A stretch of DNA of 64,000 nt, taken from the NCBI RefSeq assembly GCF_000002595.2, contig NC_057004.1, forward strand, positions 3,336,086 to 3,400,085. The letters are read 5' to 3'. A program made the position numbers and the translations under genes. Shown piece by piece: positions 24,697-32,725 of this stretch; the first letter of the stretch is position 1; each line of letters opens with the position of its first letter. This stretch comes from Chlamydomonas reinhardtii. Lineage: Eukaryota; Chlorophyta; Chlorophyceae; Chlamydomonadales; Chlamydomonadaceae. Below the pieces are notes generated by a model. That model made no database searches and was not told the origin of the DNA. It worked only from the letters and a program-made list of their open reading frames with translations.

Positions 24697-25873
24697 GCAG
24701 GGGCAGGGGCAGGGGCAGGGGCAGGGGCAGGGGAGGCGCCCCCGGGGGCGGCGGGCCCGGGGCATGAGGTCAGACATAGGGGCGCTGCACTGAGGCCGCG
24801 AGGCGGGCGGGAGGCAGGGGGCGGGGGGCGGGGGGCGGGAGCGGACATGCGCCGCAAACACAGACGGGTTGAGAAAGCACAACGACTGGAACGCAGTGGG
24901 CTTACTGACAATTCATCATTGTGCGCATATGTGTGTATGTGTATGTGTGTGTTTGTTTGTGCAGGAGTGTTGGGAGCTGCTGTTTGACACGGTGGACACG
25001 GTGCACGACGTGGTGCGCATCGCCACCGGCGTGCTGTCCACCCTGCGGATCAAGCCCGACCGCATGAAGGCCGGTGAGCGTAGCCGAGCAGGGCTGGAGC
25101 AGCAGCCGGGCAGCAGTAGCAGCAGGGCAGGGGAGCAGCGGGAGCGGGAGCAGCAGGAGGGGTGGTTGGGAAGCGGTGGGGGTAGGGTGGGAGCGGAGGA
25201 AGGGAAGGAGGAGCAGGAGCAGGAGGAAGAGGAGGAGGAAGGGCGGTGGGGGGTGGGGGGTCGTGTCCTTGGCCGCATGGGCGGAGGCGGGGAGGCGGGG
25301 AGGAGGCGGGGAAGCAGAGCCTGCACCCACGCTCCGCGGGTCCCTACCGTCTTGCGCCTAACCCCGTGCGCCTAGCCTCTTGCGCCCACCCCCTTAGTGC
25401 ATCCTGTACCCCTCTTTCCAAACATCCTTGCAACTCCCTGACCTCCTCGCCAAACCTCCCCCGCCCCCAGGCCTGTCCGCCGACATGCTCGCCACGGACT
25501 TGGCCGAGTACCTGGTGCGCAAGGGCGTGCCGTTCCGGGAGACACACCACCACAGGTGCGGCCGGGCGGGAGGGCGTGAGGGCGTGGGTGGGGCATGCCC
25601 GGGGTTGTGAGAGCTATCGAACGTTGTGCCGCGCCTGTTTCACAATGTCGGGCCACAGGGTATGCAGTTTCCTCTCCATATGTATAACAAACTGACCACC
25701 AATCATGCACGCTCACACGCTCTCCCACACACACGCGCACCACGCCACCACAGCGGCGCCGCCGTGAAGATGGCCGAGGACCGCGGCTGCACGCTGTTCG
25801 ACCTCACCGTGGACGACCTCAAGACCATCCACCCGCTCTTCACCGACGACGTGGCGGCGGTGAGCGGCGGCGC

Positions 25874-25916
<43 letters not shown>

Positions 25917-26385
25917 CCTGGGGGGGAGCGTGTGGGAGGAACGGCGGGGGAGGGGAGGCGGGGGGTGTCGTTTGCAGCCGAGCGCACGTGGTGCTTTGCC
26001 CCATTCCATGCCAGCAGGGTGACACACCTGACCATGCTGGTGTGCTGCTAGGTGGTTCACACCTACGTGTGAATTTGTGCTGGCGTGCGCACACCTTACT
26101 GTGGCCATGTGAACGGCATCCTCATGTCCTCGTGATTGCGCCCGGCACATTGCCCACAACCCCGCACCACCCAGCTCCTCAATCCAGTGCAAGGAAAGGA
26201 AATGCACGCCCGCCGCACCAACAACACGACGCATGTGTTTGCCACGTGCGCGCACACACGCGCAGGTGTGGGACTTCAACCGCAGCGCCGAGATGCGCGA
26301 CACGGAGGGCGGCACCAGCAAGCGCTCGGTGCTGGAGCAGGTGCAGAAGATGCGCACCTACCTGGCGGCGGAGGGACAGCACTGA
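19927..26385 (+). CDS. ARG7: Argininosuccinate lyase, chloroplast
   Basis: Last enzyme of arginine synthesis: argininosuccinate to arginine plus fumarate. Thirteen exons: 19927-20004, 20250-20381, 20646-20732, 21136-21276, 21940-22060, 22357-22491, 22997-23091, 23807-24000, 24492-24579, 24965-25073, 25471-25555, 25754-25859, 26266-26385; 496 residues, all phases closing. The mature protein begins near [20 protein letters not shown]. It carries TGRSRNDQ, the substrate-binding [14 protein letters not shown] block and the fumarase/lyase signature [12 protein letters not shown] (residues 311-322) with the catalytic Ser loop. The first 30 residues are rich in Ala, Gln, Lys and Arg with hardly any acidic residue, as in a chloroplast transit peptide. 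Intron 9 has a GC donor (24580). Introns 4, 7, 8 and 10 hold dispersed repeat copies. In C. reinhardtii this gene is ARG7; orthology is very likely. Confidence 0.96.
21277..21371 (+). repeat. (GGGT)n repeat at a 5' splice site
   Basis: A run of GGGT units of about 90 bases starts at the donor of ARG7 intron 4. It is followed at once by a dispersed family D copy (21371-21412). Confidence 0.85.
21816..21900 (+). repeat. Dispersed family A, two partial copies
   Basis: Copies at 21816-21840 (TTCTTAACTAACCATGAATG) and 21851-21900 in ARG7 intron 4. They end about 40 bases before the acceptor at 21939. Confidence 0.6.
22883..22980 (+). repeat. (CA)n microsatellite before a 3' splice site
   Basis: A CA run of about 90 bases, with a few AAACA interruptions, just before the acceptor at 22996 of ARG7 intron 6. 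Confidence 0.9.
23140..23410 (+). repeat. 134-base tandem duplication in ARG7 intron 7, with family B copies
   Basis: Two nearly identical G-rich units, the landmark TTAACTTTGAAGCG recurring at 23160 and 23294. Each unit contains CGTAAGGAAACAGTCGGGAG, which also occurs in introns at 33317-33357 and, reversed, at 28030-28060. Confidence 0.85.
23641..23700 (+). repeat. (CA)n microsatellite
   Basis: A CA run of about 55 bases in ARG7 intron 7, about 105 bases before the acceptor at 23806. Confidence 0.85.
24031..24220 (-). repeat. Dispersed families C and A side by side, reverse orientation
   Basis: ARG7 intron 8. Read on the minus strand, a family C block (24170-24220, GTCTGCAGTCCTCAGTACAT) is followed by a family A block (24082-24139, CTGTTCCTGGCTACGCCTTC) and a second, shorter A block (24031-24066). 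The two families may therefore be parts of one longer element. Confidence 0.65.
24580..24735 (+). repeat. GAGGGA/CAGGGA/CAGGGG minisatellite at a 5' splice site
   Basis: Hexamer-type G-rich repeats begin directly at the GC donor of ARG7 intron 9 and run about 155 bases. Confidence 0.85.
25875..25916 (+). repeat. (CAG)n run after a 5' splice site, ending in an in-frame stop
   Basis: Twelve to thirteen CAG units begin about 15 bases after the donor of ARG7 intron 12 and end in TAG at 25914. If this intron is retained they encode a polyglutamine tail. See findings. Confidence 0.85.
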
Positions 26386-27510
26386 GCGGGTCGGGGGAGG
26401 GGGGGCGGGTGTGTATGTGTGTGTGTGTGCGTGTGTAAGTCTCGGTGGAGGGGTGGTCCTCTATATGGCGGCGGGGCCACAGGGGGACGGGTGTGACAGA
26501 GTTACGGCCGGAGCCAGCGGAGTCCCGGGATGGATTAAGGATCTGGGCCGGAGACACAAAAGACTGGGGGCGGGACTTCGCAGCTTGCCACAACGTTGGG
26601 GAGGCAGCGCCTGCTGCTTGGGAACGAGGAGGGCGCGGCGGCCGCGCTCGAGGAGGAGGATGCGGATTGCGACGCGCGTGCGGATGGGGGTTTGCCGGTG
26701 TCTGTGAGAGCGGCCTGGCCACACGGCCAAGCGGCCAATGAAGGAAGCGGGCGCGCGGGTTCAGAGGGTGCGCGTGCGGTACGTAGGCGTGGCCAGGGCA
26801 GCGTGACGGAAGGCTCATCGGTGGCTCGGGGCTTCCACCGAGGGTGCACAGAAGCTGCGGCTGCGCGGTTTTGTCGCCGGTGGGAACATTACCTGAATCC
26901 TGCATGGGGGCTCAGCAGGAGTGGGCCGGGAGTGGGCGGGGAGTGGAAGAGTCAAACCCGCGGGTCGAGTACGGCCTTGCGGTTTTGGGCAGTCTTTTTA
27001 AATAGAACATGTTACATGAAAGAGCGTCCAAAGCTGTGCATCCAGACTTGCAGCGTCCGAAAACGGCGGAAGGGGGTGGGTTGGCGGAAGGTGTGGCCGG
27101 GAGTGGATGGACCCGCGGGGCTGCCCCCACTCCAGGGCCCCCGGGTCAGACTGCGGCCGGCGCAGTCTGCTGCTGCAATGCAATTCGAGGCCTAGGGAAC
27201 TTGGAAAGGAACTCGGCCAGACTGCACTCCAGCGTCGCGGCGCGGCGCGGAAGCCCTAGATTGCGGCGCGTGGAAGAGCCCTGGAGCCGAAACGCTCAAA
27301 ACCTGCCCAAGGAACGTGTCAAAGGCGTCAGCCTTAAATGCCAACCTTGCCTGCCCAACCGCAGCAGCTGTTGAGAATTGCACTGTGAAGCTGTTTGCAT
27401 TGGCACCGCGCTAGTCCCGGCAACCCCGCAGCCTCATTACCCTGCCACTCCGCACCACCTCCACAACACACCGCAAGCCCAGCGCAGCCTCCACCTCCAC
27501 CAGCAGCCGA
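26386..27510. other. Intergenic: ARG7 3' UTR and promoter of the secreted-protein gene
   Basis: TGTAA at 26434-26438 is the likely ARG7 poly(A) signal, following a short GT run. About 26900-27130 contains repeated AGTGGGCCGGGAGTGGG-like blocks. No further gene was recognised. Confidence 0.4.
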
Positions 27511-29222
27511 ATGGCCTCCAACTCGCCCCATAGCCGCCGGTGTCGCCGGCAGCAGCAGCAGCAGCCGCTGCCGGCCATGCTACTGCTGGCGGCGGCGCTG
27601 CTGGCGGCGGCCGCGCCGTCGGCGCTGCTGGCGGCGGCCCAGTCCCTGCCCGACAAGGGCACGTGTGTGGCCACGGCGGCCTCGCAGCAAGACAACCTGA
27701 ACGTGCTGGCGCCGTGTGTGGGCGGGCCCACGGTGCGGGCGGGCGGGCGGGCGGGCGGGCGGGTTGCGTGCGCACGTGTCGTCGCACGTTTCGGTGGGGT
27801 GGGCGGAGCGCTGCCTGCCTGCGCACAAGATCACAACGCAGGAGCTGCCATCATCCCCTGCATTGGGCTGTGTGCTTCTGGTTTCTGAGGCGCAAAGCTG
27901 CGTTGGCGGGCGCGTGCGATGCGTCTGCCTGTGATCGCAGCGCCTCCGCGCACAGCATGCACCATCAGCGCACCCTCCCCCACCCTCATTTCCATTAGGA
28001 TGGGCTGCTATCTACAACCCCCCTCCCCATTCCTTACGGGATTGGTTCAACGTTAACCCCCTCCCCATTCCTCCTCCTCTTCTCCCCGTCCCTTGCCCCT
28101 TCTCCCACCCCCCGCGCGCCGCACAGGCCTCCTGCTGCTCCACTGTCAACGGCTTCGCCGGCCCCGGCGCCCCGCTGGCCTACTGCCTGTGCTACCCCGA
28201 CCTGCTGGAGCAGGTAGGAGCCGGCACTCCTGCTGGGCGCGTGTGTGTAACTGTGTGTGTGTGTGTGTGTGTGTGAGTGTGAGTGTGCGTGCGCGTGTGT
28301 GTGCACATATCCGTGCAATGACCGCACGACAAGCGATGTCGACATGAAATGAGAGCCCCCAGTTCCCCACCTTGACCTCGTGTGTTTGTGTGTACATTGG
28401 CTCGCGCTCTCGCAGCTGCTGCAGACGGTGGAGTCCAACAGCCTGGCCCAGCGCTTCGGCGTCAACCGCAACCTCGTGTCCTCCGTGTGAGTCCGTGTCC
28501 TTGTGGTGCATTCGCGTGGGCCCGGCGGGGGCTGACCAGCAAGCAGCAAGGTGCTGTGCTGCAGCTTCATCCGTGCGTGGATGTTGGAGCCAAACCGTAT
28601 GCACCCGTATGGTCCCATGCAACCGCTCTCAGCTGCTCACAACCGCTCACAACCACTCACAACCGCTCACAACCGCCCACACAGGCTGAACTCGTGCAAC
28701 ATCCCCAACGCCAACAACGCCGGCTCCTGCCCCGCCACTCCCGGCGGCGGCGGCCCCGGCGTGTCTGTCACCGCTCCCGGCACCACCGTCGGTGTGGCCC
28801 CGGGCGGTGCCACCTCCGTCACCGCCCCCGGCACCACTGTGAACGCCGGCCCGGGTGGCACCTCTGTCACCGCGCCCTTCACCAACGTCAACGTGAGTCG
28901 GGACGCCCGAGGGCGAGGCGCGCGGGGAGGCTGCTGTCAGTCCTGGCCCCTTCCGCGTGGTAACGCGGCGTGATGCATCCAAACAGTTCCTGGCCTGCAC
29001 AGCATGCCGATAAAACACCCCGGTGCCCCTTCATATTGCACACAGGTGGGTGGCCCTGGCAAGCCCGGCCCCGCCGCTGCCCCCGCCGGCGGCGCCCGCC
29101 CTGGCCCCGCGCCGCCGCAGCCTGCTTCGTCTGGCGGCCGCCCGCCCTTTGGCAGCCGCATTGTCAAGGCGCTGGAGCGCTACTGCGACACCCACCCCTG
29201 GCACCCGGCCTGCAGCAAGTAG
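27511..29222 (+). CDS. Secreted protein with eight-cysteine lipid-transfer-like domain and Gly/Pro-rich tail
   Basis: Five exons: 27511-27732, 28127-28213, 28416-28486, 28685-28892, 29046-29222; 254 residues, phases consistent. Residues about 22-44 are a strong secretion signal (MLLLAAALLAAAAPSALLAA). The mature N-terminal part has cysteines at about 52, 69, 77-78, 94, 96, 131 and 142, in the order C-C-CC-CxC-C-C. This is the pattern of plant non-specific lipid-transfer and related helical proteins, and FGVNRNLVSSVLNSCNIP looks like the helix 4 region of that fold. After it come imperfect repeats of SVTAPGTTV with PGG, a Pro/Gly/Ala linker and a C-terminal piece with two more cysteines (RYCDTHPWHPACSK). 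It probably acts outside the cell or in the wall. Lipid binding is inference from the cysteine spacing alone. Confidence 0.7.
28030..28060 (-). repeat. Dispersed family B copy, reverse orientation
   Basis: In intron 1 of the secreted-protein gene. On the minus strand it reads GTTAACGTTGAACCAATCCC then GTAAGGAA, identical over about 28 bases to the copy at 33317-33357 in the CWC25 gene. Confidence 0.7.
28635..28681 (+). repeat. 11-base tandem repeat before a 3' splice site
   Basis: Four to five copies of a GCTCACAACC-like unit end at the acceptor (28684) of intron 3 in the secreted-protein gene. Confidence 0.8.
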
Positions 29223-30631
29223 ACGAACACGAACAGCCGTGTTTGTCCGGGTGTGCGTGGCCTAGACTGCATGTGCGAGGCGCGCATCACGTGTCCCACC
29301 GCATGCGTTAGTTGTTAGGCCGCCCAGAGCCGCTCGAGGCAGCAGGGGCTGGGTATGTGGTTCACGGGAGAACAGGCGGCCGTACATAAATTTGCGGTGG
29401 CTGAGGGGTGCTACTGCGGCGGCGACTGTCGGGGCCTGCGGTTTTCATGTTTACAGTTTTGAAAGTTGCCGTAGCTTTTGAGGGACGTTACGACACCACA
29501 TCCGGGTGCGGTGACTGTGGCCTGGCGTGGCGACGGGGGCGATGGCCTCCGTTGCACTTCATCATGACAGACACGCACGCACCTCCGTTAGCGCGCCATT
29601 TTGTCGGGGCTGGACCTTGCGAGAGGAGCATGGACCGACCCTGTTCGCACACTACTCGCATCCAATGAGGACAACCCGTCCGTTGCATTCGTGCGTGGGC
29701 CCAACACCGTGCCTACCTCGTTGGTGTGCTTGGTGAGGGAGGGCTGGTGCCGAGGGTGTATGTTGATCTAGCTGGCGGCCTGACTCAGCGGGCACTGCGT
29801 AAGCGCCCGAGCGTTGAAGGGTTGCAGTTCACGGTGTGCCCGTTGGGGATTTGCGGATTACACGCGGGGTTTTGGGCACCCCAATAAAGGCAGTTGTTCG
29901 GACCGGACCGGGTGTGGGCTGTAGTCCCAGCAAGGGGTTGGTCTCACATCAACGCCAGTAGTGAGACATAAACCTGCAATGCAGCTCCCACATGTGTAAA
30001 CATTCAAGAATACTTTAATTGCGCCTTGCATGCGTAGCGGCTTGTGCCAAGTCGTTGCAATGCCTGCAGCACCAGTTCTGCAGGACCTGGTCCGGCCGCC
30101 TGCGGGCCTCTCGATCGTGCCTCCAACGCACATGCACCGTACTCCAGAGTTGCGAGTCAACCACACCACGTCCTCACCACAACGCCAATAAAATACAAAA
30201 GTCGCGACCAGAACCCTCACCTGACAGGCACGTGCAAAACGCCTGCCAGCTTACAACGCCGCTCACAACGAATGTCAGCACAACGCCGCCGCCTTGTCGT
30301 GCTGCATACCAAAATGCACCGAATGAAATACAACGTGGCAGGGGCTGTGTCCCACACGATCACGACCCCGGCCTCACGACCCAAGCCACTCTATCAAGCC
30401 ACGCTGCGTCTCCAGCCCAACCACGGACCCGTATAAACCAACAAGCAAACAAAAACTTCCAAGCAAGCAGCCAGAAGCGTCACCTCACACATACTCACTC
30501 CTGCGTGCTGGCTTCGCAGCCCGCCCCCCAGCACCGCCTGCTCACCGCCCGCCAATCCCCAGCCCCAGCCGCACACAGCAGCCCCAGCCGCACACAGCGT
30601 GCGGGTCCCCGCCGCCTGCCACCCCAGCGCC
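29223..30631. other. Convergent intergenic region
   Basis: Separates the 3' ends of the secreted-protein gene (+) and the small chloroplast protein gene (-). TGTAA at 29995-29999 on the plus strand and at 30251-30255 on the minus strand are the best poly(A) signals for the two. Open frames here (for example 30019-30690 +) show no recognisable protein. Confidence 0.4.
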
Positions 30632-32457
30632 TCAGCCCCACAGCTCGCCGTAGGTGGCATATGCGAACCACAGCCCGAACAGCGGCGTGAGCACGAACAG
30701 GGCCCCCACCAAGGTCAGGATGTTGAAGGGCGAGCCCTGTGGGGCGGCAAAGAGGAAGACGAAGGTAGAGGGAGGAGGGCGAAGGAGGGGTCAGAAGACG
30801 AGGGCCGCAGGAATGGCAGGCGTACTGTTTGGCGCCGATGCGCTCGTGGGCCTGGCACGCAGCGCTCCTGGCCCGCACCCCCCCTGGTCCGCAAACCCCC
30901 CTTGGTCGGCACCCCCCCCCCCCGGTGGTCCGCACCTTGTACTCGGAGCCATCCCAGTTGTCACTGCGGGCGGCAGGCGCAAGAGGGCGGGCACAGCAGG
31001 GCACAGCGTCAGGCGGCGTCCAGTTCGCGGCGGCAGGGCAAAAGGCCGTGGGGGTAGCGTGGACAATCACGTCATCAGGCCAGCCGCGATAGAAGACACC
31101 GGTGCGAAGTCGGTGCGGCTGCCCCGCATGTAGCAGCCCTCTAGCCTGTCTCGCCGTCGCCCCCGCTTGCACTCACGTGTACAGGTCCTTGCGCTCCTTG
31201 CCGTTGTTCTGCAGGTTCAGGAGCGACCACACAAGCGAGGTGAGTATGCTGACAGCAATGAGTACTTGCAGCACCGGTCCAACAGTCATAGTCATCGCCA
31301 GAGGCCTTTCCATCCTTCCATCCTTCCATCCTTCCATCCTTCCCTTGCCCTGTTGTCCTGGACGCCAACCGCCGCCAGACACTGGGTGCCATCCCCGGGA
31401 CCCCCAAGGCCATTCCAGAGATGATGAGTCCTGGCTGTGCTGGCCCGCCGAGGCGGCCACACCCAGGGGCCCTTCTTCACTCTCGTCCTGCCCTGCTCTC
31501 CCACTCCCAGACACCACCCTGTCCACCCGGACGCTTGGTGCCATTCCGGGTTCACTCACCGCCACGCGGTTGGCCTCACGGCGGTACTCTGCAGCATCAA
31601 GGTGCGCACATGCATTGCGGGGCGTTGCAACTTGCCGGACACGTGACATTCAAGCAGCGACAAGGCGGTGCAGACAAGGGACTGCGGCAGCAAGGCAGCT
31701 GCAGTTGGGGTGCCCTGCTTGGCGGTGGTTGCGGGCAGGCTGCCCTGTTTGCACCCCTCTGCGACAGTGTCTAAACGCCGGAGCAAAAGGGGCAGCGTGC
31801 CTCTCCCTCGGCGCCCGCGGCTCTCACCGATCTCCTCGCGCACGGTGCGGGGCCGCGACAGCTCGCGTGTCTTTGTGTACCAGTCTGCGTGAGGAGGGCA
31901 CGGAAATGCGGGCGCGCCGGGGTTGCAAGCATCACCAACAGTGCGCTGTGTGCACGATGTCGCCACCCGCACGAAATGCGCGTTCTGCGTGGTTGATAGC
32001 GATCCCCAGCGCCCCAAGTCGTGGTGCCTTCCCTGTCCCCTGCGCTGCGAGTCGGCCGGCGCGTTCGCACACGACTAACGCAGGCACTGCATCGTTCCCC
32101 GCGCCCCGCCGTACCCGCGCCGTAATCCAGGCTCTTGCCCGAGGGGGCTGCCTTGCCGTTCGGAGCCTTCTTGTTGGCAGCGGCGCAGACCACCAGCGCC
32201 GGGCGCCGGGCGGCGGCTGCACGCGCAAAGGGTTTGTGTGGGGTCAGGGCTGTCCAGTCGCTCAGACGTGAGGGTTTGGGGTCCAGCGAGGCAGCAGCAG
32301 GACCCCTGGCCAAATACTCTGCTTTTATAGACGCTAGCGCTTCTACAGCGACACATTACAACACATTCCCGGCGAGTGAGTCGTTTGTGGGTGCACTTGC
32401 ACTTCCTTGCTCACCCGGCAGCGATACTCCAAGGGGACGAGTGACTGTCGCTGCCAT
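30632..32457 (-). CDS. Small chloroplast membrane protein with two predicted helices, function unknown
   Basis: Seven exons: 32457-32415, 32216-32115, 31884-31828, 31588-31560, 31265-31177, 30963-30936, 30736-30632; about 150 residues. The N-terminus (MAATVTRPLGVSLPG then AAARRPALVVCAAANKKAP) is a chloroplast transit peptide with a likely VCA/A cleavage site. The mature protein has a charged stretch (DWYTKTRELSRPRTVREEIG, then YRREANRVA), a first hydrophobic helix at about 78-95, a charged loop (NGKERKDLYTDNWDGSEYK) and a second helix at about 120-142 ending in WFAYATYGELWG. This looks like a conserved thylakoid or envelope protein, but I do not recognise the family. The acceptor before the first helix reads CTGCAAG; frame is kept only if the exon starts one base early, after AA. 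Either the sequence has an extra A or an upstream acceptor is used. Confidence 0.65.
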
Positions 32458-32725
32458 TTTGTTTACCTATGTATTTGGTTTGGCGTGTTGCGGACTAAAA
32501 TGAGATGTCGATTCATGGCGATTGGCGCTTCACGCTTTGGGCTTGCATCTGCATGTTGCTGAAAACATTGACATCCATAGTTAGTAACATTTACTTTATA
32601 AGCTTCAAAGTCTTTGCAGCGTTGACCCCGGAGCTGCGCCGGAAGAATCTGCAGCCACCCCCTCTCATTTCTTACAGTAATCCCGCCAACCAGAGTCAAG
32701 ACTCTTGGGTAGAGCAATCGTCATC
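32458..32725. promoter_or_regulatory. Short shared promoter between divergent genes
   Basis: 268 bases separate the start codons of the small chloroplast protein gene (-) and the CWC25 gene (+). The stretch is AT-rich for this genome and has a TATA-like TTTATAAGC at about 32594 upstream of CWC25. Confidence 0.5.

Noticed and set aside
30019-30690. 223-codon plus-strand frame overlapping the end of the small chloroplast protein gene
   Set aside because: It runs antisense over a well-supported exon and has a biased composition without motifs.
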